The position numbers and the translations under genes were made by a program. A stretch of 64,000 bases of DNA, taken from contig MU271164.1 of assembly GCA_021432605.1 (NCBI GenBank), positions 62,001 to 126,000 of the forward strand. The letters are read 5' to 3'. This document shows positions 32,288 to 43,313 of this stretch, piece after piece; positions within the stretch are counted from its first letter, which is position 1, and every line of letters begins with the position of its first letter. The stretch is from Coniochaeta sp. PMI_546 (Eukaryota > Ascomycota > Sordariomycetes > Coniochaetales > Coniochaetaceae). The notes beneath the pieces are model-generated. The model saw only the letters and a list, made by a program, of their open reading frames with translations, did not search any database and was not told the DNA's origin.

Positions 32288-33672
32288 TCAGAGATCAGAC
32301 CAATCCTGAGAAGTGCCCTCTCCATCAACATAATCAGCCAGCCTCTCGATCAAATCATCGACTTCGATCTCCCCGTCCTCATCCTCAGCCGCGCCATGGT
32401 GGTGCTTGTGCGGAGGGATAGGCACCTTGTCGACCACGTGCAGGACGCCGTTCCGCGCAACGGCATCGCGCACGACGACGCGGTTGAAGCCGTTGACCCA
32501 GAACCGGACCCAGCCGCCCCAGCGCTTGATGTCGACCCGGATGGGCAGGTCGTGCAGCAGCGTCGTGAGGTCGAAGTGCTGCACGTCCTCGGCCTCGGGG
32601 ACGTCCCCCTCCTTCTTGCCGTGGTTGTCGTAGTAGGCGTCGCTGTACAGCGTCGCGTTGGCGACGATCTGGTACTTGAGCAGGGCCTTGAGGAAGCCCA
32701 GCCCCTTCTCGGTGTTGAAGAGGAAGGCGTTGGCGCGGGGGCCGAGCTTGGCGAATGCCCTGTTGCTGGGCGCGAAGATGGTGGTGCCGTCCGTCTTCAG
32801 CTCGTGGAGGAACTTGACGAAGTCGGTCTTCTCGTAGGCCAGGAGAAGGGTGGAGAAGGTGTTGGGGAACAGACTCAGCTCGCGCCCAATGAATGGGGGC
32901 GGCACCAGGATGTGGTTGATGGGGTGAATGACACCGTTCTTGGCTTTCTACTGATGTGTGAGTCGCGGTTCGAGTGCACAATTGACGGAGCATCACTTAC
33001 AAAGTCTTTGGCTATGACGCCGCTGTAGAAGTTGAGCTTGATGCCGAACAGGCCGACGCTGATCCTCAGGCGCTGCGGCTCGTCGCCCAGGAGCTTCTCG
33101 TTCAGGGCAGTGGGTATCGTCTGCGTGTGCAGGATCCGGAGGCCGGAGTAGACGTCCAGGCCGATGTGGTACCTTAGCACGGCCTCGACAAACTCCTTGC
33201 TGGGCTTCTTGTCGGGCAGCTTGGCGAAGGCCGAGTCGACAGGCACGAACAGGGTGTAGTTGGCCTTGGTGCTGTTGAGCAGCTCGACAATGTCGTCGTA
33301 CTCGTTGACCAGCTTGGTGAAGTTTGTGGTGTGCGAGCTCTTGGAGATGAGCTCGTAGATGGTCAGGTTCGAGGTGTCACCATGGCCGTGGTGCCCGTGG
33401 TGGCCATGACGGGGCCGGTCGGCCAGATCAAAGCCGTCGTCAATCTCCTCATCGAGAGCCAGCTCGAACGCAGACCGGAAGTCCTGCTTGACGGAGGATA
33501 CTTTGTCCCTCAGGTTGCCAAAGATCACGTCGGCAGTGTCGGAGATGTCATCCCAGATCGCGTGCGCGCTCTCAGATGTTTCAGTGAGCGCCAGCTGCTT
33601 CAGAGTCTCAGCGTCCGGAAGCACGAAGGCCGTGACAAGCGCCACGTAGGGGAGAGCCTGGATAAACTTCAT
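32288..33672 (-). CDS. Secreted protein with two fasciclin (FAS1) domains
   Basis: Two exons: 33672-33001 and 32947-32288, giving 443 residues. The intron (33000-32948) has donor GTAAGT and acceptor CAGTAG. A signal peptide at residues 1 to about 20 (MKFIQALPYVALVTAFVLPDA) is followed by an acidic region and a His/Gly-rich stretch (HGHHGHHGHG) at about 88-97. The first FAS1 domain is about 103-260 (NYTLFVPVDSAFAKLP; RYHIGLDVYS; INHILVPPP). The second is about 265-410 (TIFAPSNRAFAKLG; KYQIVANATLY; LHVVDKVPIPP). FAS1 domains mediate adhesion at cell surface or wall. No C-terminal hydrophobic segment is present, so there is no GPI anchor; the protein is probably secreted or vacuolar. The His-rich stretch might bind metal. 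It is the first of three secreted proteins in a row. Confidence 0.9.
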
Positions 33673-34245
33673 CTCTATTCACAAGATTACTCTGATAGTT
33701 CTGAGATAGAGATGCCGTGGTGATGTCGATGAAACGGGAGAGATTCACCACCGTCCTTACACCCCGTCTTCTTCACAAAGGTCAATCACCCGTTTGTTCG
33801 ACATGCAGGCGTGAGCTGACGTCAACCACAGCAGACGGAGCTACCCGTCGGTAACTCAATCACCCCGCGGATGCCGCAGACCGCAAGGCAGTGACACCAA
33901 CTGACGCGGCCTCTTGGCTCTCGGCCAATCCGGCAGCGACTCTCGTTCTGGCTAGGAACTTCATGATTCACCAAGATGCAGTGCGATTGAATCTCCCTCA
34001 ATACGCGTATGCGTAGCAGAATATCAACCGGTGTAGGTCGTTGCAGTCATTAACATCTCGGGTTTAGAGGTTCTTACACCCCCATTCTACCCTCTGTGGA
34101 GACGTAGACCAGAGTCTAGACCCTCCTCTAATTGCGCAGTCACAGCATTGTGCCAGACTTTTATTCCAGCACCTGCATCAACAACACCAAGTTTTCCGTC
34201 ACCCCACCGCAGTTCACACATCTCCAGATCCTCGAGACCCCCGCC
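33673..34245. other. Intergenic region between the tyrosinase and FAS1 genes
   Basis: Promoter of the FAS1 gene and 3' flank of the tyrosinase gene. No gene seen. Confidence 0.6.
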
Positions 34246-35568
34246 TCAGACATACACATAACACAGCGGACCACCAGTCAGTCCCACCGTAGACATAGCC
34301 TTTTCGATCGTGATCGCCCCGGCATTAACCCCAAGGTCAATCACGTCCTCTAGCGTCCCGTTCCTCGCCGCCGGATCCAACAACGAGATGGATCCCGCAA
34401 GCGCCCTCGTCCTCTTCTCCGGATCGAGGTTTTGCCAAATCCACCAGGTCCGATCGATCTTTTTCCCACGTGAATTAGTCACTTCTCCTGCTCACGGGTC
34501 CAAAACACTAGAGTGGAAGTCACCTACCTGCGCATGATGCAGATAAAACGCCGGATCCCCAGGACTGGTGAACAGATCCCCCGCAGGATCCCCCGACACC
34601 GTGAAATGCCCCCCCGTGTGCACGCCGTACACCCCGTTGGCGAAGTCGCCCTGCATCGTCGTCTGAAAGGCAAAGATGTCGCCGCTCTCCGTGATCAGAT
34701 CACTGCTGTTCCTGTCCGTCGTCCACCGGCTGCTGACCCACGGACTGATGTCCCTCTTCAGGCACCGCGGGTTGTACGCGTAGGAGCTAGGGGCCGGGAC
34801 AACCTCCGGCTCGGCCAGGGTGGGCGATATCGGCCCGAGGTTGACGGTCATGTTCGCAAAGGGTCCGGTGACAACACATCCGCCGCCCTCACCGGGCGGG
34901 ATGCAGTTGAGTCCCGTCGGCAGACCGTTGGTGCAGTTGTGCGGCTCAAAGACACCGTTCCCGCCCACGCTGGTGGCGGTGCCGTCGAAGTAGGGGCTGT
35001 GGATGGGGTCGAAGGCCGACTTGCCCCAGTTCCAGTACGGTTGGTAGCCCCTGTAGCCGCACTCGCTGCGGAGCGCCTGCTCGTACGTCCAGGTGAAGAA
35101 GCGGTGCCACGACAGGAAATTGGCCGTGCCGTGGATGGAGAGGGTCTGGTTGATGTGCACCGCTACGAAGTCGTCGAAGCGCGACTTGGCGCCCGGCACT
35201 TCGGTTGCGTTGTTGCGGCTTGGCTTGGACATGAGACATTTCACTGCGTCGGTGTAGGCTATTCTCTCCGAGGACGGGAGGGTGCTCCTGCGGTGCTGGC
35301 GTTAATTGCTGGGGAACTCAAGTGTCAGGGTGTGTGGTAGGGGAGTGACTCGCCATTCCCTCCGGACAGCGACGTTATCGAGTGTGCACGACGTGTGGTT
35401 CCCAGCTCGATACTGTTGTGTGTAGTAGAGTGCAAGCTTGCCAACCGCAAGTGCCGCCAGCACATCTGTCCCGGCTGTGGAAGCGGGTGTATAGCCTGTA
35501 ACAGGGGCACTTATCGCCGAGAGCAGCAGCAGCAGAGCCGCAGAGGCCCTTGTAGACATGAAGACCAT
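34246..35568 (-). CDS. Secreted tyrosinase (type-3 copper oxidase)
   Basis: Oxidises monophenols or diphenols to quinones. Three exons: 35568-35354, 35287-34528 and 34458-34246, giving 395 residues. A signal peptide spans about residues 1-25 (ALLLLLSAISAPVTG). CuA histidines lie in FVAVHINQTLSIHGTANF and SWHRFF, and CuB histidines in GVHTGGHF and FYLHHAQIDRTWW, so all six copper ligands appear present. The short length and the ending in CYVYV match secreted fungal tyrosinases without the C-terminal shielding domain. Intron 1 (35353-35288) seems to use a GC donor (TG|GCGAGT), which yields the family-like REWSTLPSSERIAY; the nearby GT alternative adds two residues and has a weak donor. A TATA box lies about 70 bp upstream. 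Cysteine-containing motifs suggest disulphides. Confidence 0.9.
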
Positions 35569-36438
35569 CTGTTACCAGTGCTGAGAAGCGCAAAGTTCCA
35601 GAACAGATCCGATCGAGTCTCCCGGACTGTCGGGTCATCCTTATACCACGCCCCATACACCTGGTTCGCCGCGCGATTTCCAGCTCTGTGGAAATGAGCG
35701 TGCCGTCCAGCGTGCCATCGAGCCCCCCTTGGGTGTTTATTTTTGCTGACGTCCTGCATTTTAGCCTCGGAAATGCCACTGCCGTTTTAGGGCTGGAATA
35801 AACCTCGATAGGAATCCTTCGAGAATTGAAGCCAATGAGACCGGGATCAAAGCAATCTCGGGCCGTCCGTTTGGGTGTTCAACGGTGGTCAGCCAACGCG
35901 ATGACACCTCGGACGGCACACTAGCTGGGTGCGCATCGGCTTTTGACCGGGTGCTGCAGTATCTCTTGGACCCTAGATAGCCTCGAGTCGGTTAACAGCC
36001 ATGACTTACAGGGTTCGGGCACTGTTGTGCAACGTCAGACAGGGACAGGCATTTCTCTTCGCAGACCTTAGGTAACCCCTGGTATCAGACAGCTTTTACA
36101 GCATGTCACTGCAGTGACTGGACACAAGCAGGATTCGTCAAACGGCACAGCGATTGATAAGCGTCTTATTCTAAGGAATTTGCATTGAGCGCTTTCCAGC
36201 AAGCTGATGCGCAGGCAGCTCGCTTCCGTGCCGCCTAGACTCGAGGCCAATTGACCTGTGCATCGCGTCTTCTGCGATTGAAACCCGCCATTGCCGACAT
36301 AGATACCCGCCGTGCGGCATTATGCTCGGCGGTCACTATATGCGACCAAGAAAGCAGTGGATTTTGATTCACAAGGAGAAATACCACTCCTCGACCGCTT
36401 CTGCCTCATCCGCGCCGCAGCCGCTAGCTAGCTGCTCA
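35569..36438. other. Intergenic region with the tyrosinase promoter
   Basis: Tyrosinase promoter on the left and 3' flank of the lipase gene on the right. No gene seen. Confidence 0.6.
35639..35645 (-). promoter_or_regulatory. TATA box of the tyrosinase gene
   Basis: On the minus strand this reads TATAAGG, about 71 bp before the start codon, which is a typical core promoter spacing. Confidence 0.55.
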
Positions 36439-38229
36439 TCAGATCCGCAGCGACGGAATATTCCCAATGATCCAATTAAACGTCCCGCTCCTAAAGTCGT
36501 CCTTGATCAACGTACTCCCAATGTTGTAGAACTGCACGAGCTGGTTCCCGTTCTTCCACTGCGGCCAGTTCAGCGCGACCTTGGTCCCGGTCCCCGTCCC
36601 GCCCGACGCATCGTTGGGGTCGAGGTTGTACACGAAGTTGGCGTAGTAGCTCTGGATGCTCTTGCTGGCCGCGTTGGGCAGGATGCCGTAGAAGACCTGG
36701 AGCAGGTCGCCGCCGTGGAAGCTGCCCAGGATCGGCGTGCCGTAGTCGTAGGAGGCGAGGTAGCTCCAGGCTCCCACCGAGGGGTTAACGGCCACGTGGC
36801 CCGTGAGGAAGGCGCGCCGGGTGAGGGTGAAGACTAGATCGCCGAGGATGGCGGCGAGGCGCTTGAAGCCCGGGTAGACTTCGTTGAAGATGCCGGTGCG
36901 GAAGGGGCTGCCGGCTGTGATCGAGTCGTCGTAGGTGGCTACGAGGGCGGTGATCTGGTCGCGTGTGGCGTCGTGGAAGAAGATATTGTTGAGATAGTCG
37001 ATCAGAGCTGACGTGGTCGTGGTGTTGCTCTGGAAGAGGCTGAACAGCGTGCCCTCGTCTTCTTGGTCGCCGATAATCATGGGAACAGCTGCATATTTCC
37101 CGGAGAGAACCAGAACGTCTGGGCTCTCGGTTATGGCTGAACCGTCGGGTCGCGGCAGATACGACAACGCGACGGAGTTGTACGACAGGATTCCGGGCAC
37201 CGAGTTGGCGGCGTTGAGGAATGTCGTGTAGTCCACGCTGCGGAGACAGGCGAGCGTGTTCGCTGACGAGGAACAGCCTGCGGCCCTGACGACGGTGTCA
37301 TACACCACTTGACCCTTGGGACAGTCCACGGGGTCTGCCGGCACGATGCTACCGCTGTTCATGATAGCGCCACGGAATAAGGGCTTGCCATTGTACTTGT
37401 TGTTGCCGTCGTAGAGAACCATTTGATCGAGGACTGAGATCGCGCCGGCTGACTCTCCCCAAATTGTCACCTTGCTTGGGTCACCACCGAAAGCGGCGAT
37501 GTTGTCAGCCACCCACTCTAGGCCCATTCGCTGATCGAGCAGACCGAGGTTGGCGGCTCCGTCCTTGAGGATCTCCTTGCCCGGAAGGAACCCAAAGCCT
37601 CCGACGCGGTAGTTCACGGCCACAAAGACAAAGGGCTTGCCACCGTTAACGGCGTTGGAGACGAGAGAGGAGCCGTCATACATGGACGTCCACCCGAGCT
37701 GCCCAGTTGTTAGTCATCCCCAGCTCAGCGGTATCTTTGGGACTTGTCATACCTCAAAGCCGCCACCGAAGATCCAGAACAGAACCGGTAGGTTTGCGCC
37801 AGCCGTGACCCCAGCAGGTCGGATAACGTTGATCGTAAGGCAGTCCTCAGACTGCTTCGTGACGGTCTGGAAAAACGGCAGGTTGACCACGTTCCCAAGG
37901 ATCTGAGTGATGAGACTGTTCCCGCCAGTCGACAGGAAAAACTGCGGGCATGCCGCCTCGATGCCGGTGGCGTCAAAGGTGCCCAGAGACGCGTTGAGTC
38001 TGACAGGGGGCTTCAGGCGAAGCGGTCCTACGGGGGGAACGGCGTACGGAATGCCGTGGAAGCTCTCGATGCCAAGCACCGACGTACCAACGACGGTGGA
38101 CGAAGGCGCGAATGACACGCTCACCTTAGCAGCCCGGTCCTCGATCACCGGGGTCGGTGGTAGTGGTGCTGGTGCTGCAAGCGCCAGGCCGACAAGGGCG
38201 ACCACCACTGTGCTGGAGTATCCCTTCAT
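36439..38229 (-). CDS. Secreted type-B carboxylesterase/lipase (Candida rugosa lipase-like)
   Basis: Two exons: 38229-37753 and 37698-36439, giving 578 residues; intron 37752-37699 contains a GACTAAC branch site. Signal peptide at residues 1 to about 19. The oxyanion loop reads [11 protein letters not shown], with Phe in place of the usual His, as in C. rugosa lipases. The family signature [12 protein letters not shown] is intact. The nucleophile is Ser242 in GESAG, the acid probably the Glu in [10 protein letters not shown], and the His in [12 protein letters not shown]. The fold is an alpha/beta hydrolase of about 60 kDa that hydrolyses acyl esters outside the cell. Cys pairs near the N-terminus (AACPQ and DCLT) and in the middle match the conserved disulphides. 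A TATA box lies about 120 bp upstream. Confidence 0.92.
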
Positions 38230-38350
38230 TGTGTGAAGAGCGAACGAGGTCCGGTATTCAGCTTGATAATGGCGAGGACACGAGACCGTAGTAAGGATGG
38301 CCGTGCTCAGAGGGTTCAGACAGACCTCTCAAGGAGCGCGACACTCGACA

Positions 38351-38356
38351 CTTATA
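38351..38356 (-). promoter_or_regulatory. TATA-like element of the lipase gene
   Basis: Minus strand reads ATATAAG, about 122 bp before the ATG at 38229. Confidence 0.45.
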
Positions 38357-39832
38357 TCTTGGTAGCCAGCATCTTGTCCAGATCGATACTCTCAATACTC
38401 CAAGCTACAATGAGAGAGTATAATCACAAGCTGAATATCTTCGTGTCTGGCAGCAGCCCCGCAGGCCTCTGAAGAAGGATGTCGGACACTACCAAAAAGC
38501 ATCTAAGGCCAGGTGACCGCTTCAAGAATGGAGATATGGTCAAGTTCGGATGTTCTCCGAAGGCCAGCAACTCGAATGCCACCATGAATCTGTGTTCTGT
38601 CTAGGCAAATACCTGCCTTTCCCCTTGGCGACAGTATGCAGTTTGGTAGTGAACATGCAAGGAAGGGGCCTGCTTCCCCATGGGGAAGACTAGATCTGAC
38701 TTGGCTTCGGCATGTTACCGAGCAGTTCCTCTCTTGGAGGTGGCCATCACCAAGATCCATCGCAGCAATCCACCCTTTGGAAGGTGGCACATGAAAATCA
38801 GATCTCTTTATGTGCCTGAGACCTGGCACTAGAGCCTCGGTATCCTCAGATAGGGCTCCGTTAGAATGGGAGATCGTGATCTGTAGATCACAGCTAGCGG
38901 CGCGGCCTGCAGCTCCAACGTGAGGGGTAGATGTGGAAGGATGGTGGAGGGTGCTATCGGGTTGAAGTGTTATCCAACTTTTGATCGGCACTGGCCAACG
39001 AGTGAGAGTGAAGGCTCGAGTAGCGGGTAAGGCGGAAGCACAGCAACACAAGGTACCCATCTGCGGCGTATTCGTATGAACCCGGAGCCTTGGAAAGGTA
39101 CGGGTGACCACGCTGAAAGGTAGACAATAAGGCGGCTGAAGACATCACCACTAGAATACCTAGTGATAGAAATAGAACTTGACGACATCGACTTCCAACA
39201 TGCCCCTGTCTTTGACCAGGTGGCCTGGTCTACGTTTGCTCCCGTCAGTAATCGAGGCTGGAACTACCGGCCTCGCAGGAAAATAAAACAAAACGGCACT
39301 CTCCGCAAAGAAGAACACCTAACCCAAGCGCATATCGTAGATTGACGAGGAGGTCCGGCTGGTGGCACAAGCTGAGATGTTACCTTGCGGGGAGGAAAAC
39401 CTGGGGATTGTGGAGGTTCAACGTGGGGAGTGATGAGCTACTTCGGGCATGCCTTCCCTTTTCGTCGCACTGCCCTACCTCCGAAGAAGCCAATTGGCCC
39501 TCAACGCATCAACGGCCCGCCAAGAATAGAACGCGAACATCGGGAGCAAACTCCAAGCTTCAACATCGCCAAAAACCCGATCTTCTCCGTCTTGAACATG
39601 GCACCATCCTCAGGTTCCGCTTAGACTTTCCATCGTGCTGAGTTCAGCACTCGTCCCCTCACATCACACACCAGATGCCGACCACTAGACCTAGAGCGTG
39701 CACACCGCCGTTGGGAGAATCTCATTCACTGACACGTGCGGTATGAAACTATCGCGATGCCGATAGCGAATACGGAAAACACGATCATGACCTGCGGCTT
39801 TTGCGTCTATTTACAGGTCACGATGGACAGTC

Positions 39833-39900
39833 GTGATAGACTCGGGGCGCGAGCGCAAGTCGTGTACGTCGGCACGGCGAGAGTGATGTGATAGACTCGG
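39833..39900. repeat. Direct repeat GTGATAGACTCGG, two copies
   Basis: Perfect 13-bp copies at 39833-39845 and 39888-39900, 55 bp apart start to start. Purpose unknown. Confidence 0.6.
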
Positions 39901-40794
39901 CCGTCGCACCCAACTTATCAGGTCCTGTCGTGCCACAATCTTCAACTTTTCAGGTCGTAAATAGGAGGGCGACATGGACTTCCAGCATTACTACGAGCCG
40001 TCCGAGGCCGAGGCAGCCTCCTGACCGCAGTCTCGATCTGACCAGCCGAACAGGCAACTTTTCCGCGAGAAGGGCTTGTCCTTGGCGGTTGTTTGCCTAG
40101 ATGGCCATGTCCGATGTTGAGCGGATATGTGACTCTGTTTGACAGCCGACAGTAAGCGGGCTTTGGATTAGAGCTTCATGCAACCGCATTGATTTTGCTA
40201 CCTTGTGACAGACTAATTATGATATTCGACTCTTCGTTTCGGCACTATTTGTTCTCCTGCTGTGCCTTGCAGCACTCGTGTCATATCAGCGTGGTCACCT
40301 ACGGTAGGCAGCGCCGTAAGGCTACTAGCTCGACAGCTCGACCAATAGCTACCGGTATCAGGATGACGAGTCACAGAGGTGTGCTCGTTCCTGAATGGTT
40401 CCTGAATTCATCAGATTTATTCCAAGGCTCCTGGGTACGCTGATCTTCGCTGTCAGCGGCGGGCTGAAAAATGTTTATGTACTGAGAATCGAAGAAATCC
40501 AGCATGCCAACCCTCCCAGGTCACGATGACCCTTCTGTAGCACCGAGCTCATCGCAGAAAGAAAAACCAGCGCAAAATCACTTCGGACTCCCTATGCAAA
40601 TCCATGTCCATGTAATCGTAATCATCACCCTAGCCGGCACCGCTTGCGCCTCCCTTGCTGTTCCGTTTCCCGACCCTGTCGCTCATTGCTGATGCAGCGC
40701 CACATGGTCGTGACCGCGCTTAACGCCGCGCAATGCCCGCAACCCGACACATGCGCCGTCCATAACCCCTCTCCCAGAACCCTCGGACAGACAC

Positions 40795-42255
40795 CTAGCA
40801 CACCTCGAGCGGATTTGCCGTGCGTGTGCACCGCCTCTTAGCGTCGGGGCTCAACACCGGCAGATCGTCGCCCGCACTGGCGCAGCTGGCTGCGTCGTCT
40901 TCGAAGCTGCTGTTTACTCTCTCAGACAACGCCTCCCGCTCCTCTGCCGCTCGCCTCCGCTTCGCGCCTATGGAGGCGATCGTCCTCTTGATTCGCAGCT
41001 TGTTGCGCTTTTCTTCAGGGCTGAGCCACGTCTCGACATGATCCGACTCCCGGTCGAACATATGAAGTGCCAGATTGCCAGCTATCTCGTAGCCCAGCGC
41101 CTTGGCCAGACGTTCCTTGAGGCCCAATATCGGCCAGACGGGAACGCGACGGAAGTGGATTTTGAGACCAGCGTCAACATCTCCGGCTGGAGCCTTTGCT
41201 GGATAAGCAAAGCGTTCGAGGAAAGTGGATGTGATCTCAGCTTCGTACACCACGAATTCTGCTGCGTCATCGGCGTGGGTTATTAGATGCACCATGATGT
41301 TTGAGAAAGTGGTTGGAGGGTTTTCGATAATCTTGCCACCGCCGAACCGTGGTGACGATTGTGATGATGACTTCTGACATGCACCGCTGTAGAAGTAGGA
41401 CTGTGCCATGGCGAGCATAATAGCAAGATAATGAGCATCGTGGTCTTCATGAGCGGGTATCAACTGTCTCGACCGCAATTGTTGCAGACGCTGGACTGGA
41501 GTGTTGCGGTGATCGCCGTCGACTGGACCCGAACATATCCTGTATAGGTTGGATCGGATCGCCTTCAGCTGCTTCCTGTTGATGTAGGCCAGAAGCGGCT
41601 GACTGGGTTGGGGAGGAGTGCTGGAAACGCCGTCGTTCTGACTGCTCATGGACAGCTTCTCCAACGATGCAGCCGGCTGTGTTACTGCGGAGTCAAAGGA
41701 CGTGCCGACAGTCTCACGCCTCCATAGAACAGGGACACGCACTACTTTTTTGAAGACGCGATCGCCAAAGTAGAGGTCCAGCTCCGTGTTCGACTTTGGA
41801 CGCGACAAAGTCTCTGGAAACATGGTGGACATAACGCCCTTGATGGCCTGTGTCTTGGTAAACCATCGTGTCGACTTCTCGGAGGCAAGAAGTGCCGTGA
41901 GCTCGCGAGCTAGTTCGTTCGCGGTTCTAGCTGGCGGGCATGCATCCCAACCGCAGAGCTTGGGTCCGGGGACAGGATACAGGATGGGCTGTAGCTCGGT
42001 GAATCGCACACGAAGTAGTCGCGCGTGGATGTCGCTCCAGCATATCGGCATAACGTAAAGCGATACGCCACTGTTGTCATGCATGATGTCGTAAAGCGAA
42101 CCCGGTTCAGGTCGCGTAATGCGTCTACTGCGGCGAGGCCGTCGCGCGGGTTGTGGTGCTTCCTTGGTGGGACTTGATGTTATCCTGTCGTTGGGAGTCT
42201 GTATTTGAGGTGACGTCGCGCCCTTGCTGGGCTCTGATATTGAGGAGGTTGTCAT
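40795..42255 (-). CDS. Conserved fungal protein of unknown function
   Basis: Intronless gene of 486 residues. No catalytic domain recognised. A Ser/Thr/Pro-rich N-terminus with a basic patch (RRPRRSRR) is followed by a globular core. The core holds the segments DAHYLAIMLAMAQSYFY and FVVYEAEITSTFLERF, which I recall from fungal hypothetical proteins that recur as a family with LTHADDAAEFVVY-like blocks. The C-terminal part carries a Lys/Arg-rich helix (EEKRNKLRIKRT) and AKRRCTR, a possible nuclear localisation signal. Trp-containing motifs (WPILGLKERLAKALG) resemble those in regulatory proteins, but I assign no function. The start at 42255 has no competing upstream ATG in frame. The gene is divergent from ARPC3, sharing a 1.06-kb promoter region. 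Confidence 0.75.
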   Translation of the reverse strand: MTTSSISEPSKGATSPQIQTPNDRITSSPTKEAPQPARRPRRSRRITRPEPGSLYDIMHDNSGVSLYVMPICWSDIHARLLRVRFTELQPILYPVPGPKLCGWDACPPARTANELARELTALLASEKSTRWFTKTQAIKGVMSTMFPETLSRPKSNTELDLYFGDRVFKKVVRVPVLWRRETVGTSFDSAVTQPAASLEKLSMSSQNDGVSSTPPQPSQPLLAYINRKQLKAIRSNLYRICSGPVDGDHRNTPVQRLQQLRSRQLIPAHEDHDAHYLAIMLAMAQSYFYSGACQKSSSQSSPRFGGGKIIENPPTTFSNIMVHLITHADDAAEFVVYEAEITSTFLERFAYPAKAPAGDVDAGLKIHFRRVPVWPILGLKERLAKALGYEIAGNLALHMFDRESDHVETWLSPEEKRNKLRIKRTIASIGAKRRRAAEEREALSERVNSSFEDDAASCASAGDDLPVLSPDAKRRCTRTANPLEVC

Positions 42256-43313
42256 GTCTATGATGGTTCGCAGCGGGCCAAAGAAGTGGCTGCTGGTGAA
42301 GAACGATCTTGTGGCGCGACGGAAGTCTTGACGTTAGCAACAACAAATAAGGTAACCTGGAACTCTGGAAAAGTCGGTCGCAATGACGTTTCAATAAACA
42401 CAGTGACTGGCAAACAAACATGGAATGACCCCAGTTTCAAGTGTTGACAAAAGTAAATATTGTACTTACTCAATAGCAAGCATCGAATTGCGGCTCGCGC
42501 ATCCAAAGTGGGAGCTCTGCTGCAAGTCGCGAGATGCCCCTCGTTGTTTTTGTCTGCTGCCAACCTAAAACCCCTGCTGGTTAGCGATTTCGAAAGATCG
42601 GATCGCCGTCCGTCACTAACGCGAGTCGGGAAGGCCCGCAAAAAGCAAAGAATGTGCGCAAGGGCCACCACATACCAATGTCCCGTATGGTCAACAGCGA
42701 CAAGATCTTTCCTGAAAATAAAATATCAGGTGTATTTCCATAAGGATCGCGAGATAGAATGGTTTCAGTCGCAGATTTTGGTGGCAGTTTTCACGATTTA
42801 GTGTCAGGTTTATTGTGAGAGATTGGGTAAGGTGCTGGGTAAAAAGAGAAACAGAATGCGAGGGTGGTGCCCTCTTTAAACACGACCCGCCCGTTTTCAC
42901 TCTTTGTCCTGCCACGACGCGCACTTCCAAGGTCGCCACATTCCCGACACGAAAATGTTGCACCAAGTCACCTGACTGGGCAGGCACCAATGAATCCATG
43001 TACAGTGTATTACAGCTTCCAAGATTCTTCAGCGTTGGTTCAGCCACGATCGCCAGCCACGATCGTGAATCGTGCCGCGCTTATCCGAAACTGCAATGAG
43101 TCAGAGGGTAGGACGGTACGTACCCGCATCGGAGCTGACATAAGCTAAGCACAATCCACCTCAGGATCACGTGCTGTAGCTCTCCACACTGCGACGTCAG
43201 CAGCCTCACACCCCGCCGAGGCTGTGATTGGAATAGGAGCATCAAGGGCAGAGAGCTTCAACGACACAAAAAAGCTGCTGACTTCATAAGCTCTTGACGA
43301 GCCCGAAGCCAAG
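42256..43313. other. Divergent promoter region between the unknown gene and ARPC3
   Basis: No gene seen. It contains a 12-bp direct repeat CAGCCACGATCG at 43041-43052 and 43054-43065, about 250 bp before the ARPC3 ATG. Confidence 0.6.
43041..43065. repeat. Tandem CAGCCACGATCG repeat in the shared promoter
   Basis: Two exact 12-bp copies separated by one base. ATCGTGCC follows nearby. It could be a paired regulatory site, but no factor is identified. Confidence 0.6.

Larger units (their letters stand above)
38230..40794. other. 2.6-kb interval without a supportable gene
   Basis: The left end is the lipase promoter. A 202-codon minus-strand frame (38503-39111) and a plus-strand frame at 39342-39641 lack any domain and I do not call them. 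A 13-bp direct repeat (GTGATAGACTCGG) is found at 39833-39845 and 39888-39900. The rest shows nothing recognisable. Confidence 0.5.

Noticed and set aside
38503-39111. 202-codon minus-strand frame
   Set aside because: No domain or splice partner, Cys/Ser/His-rich without a pattern; likely chance.
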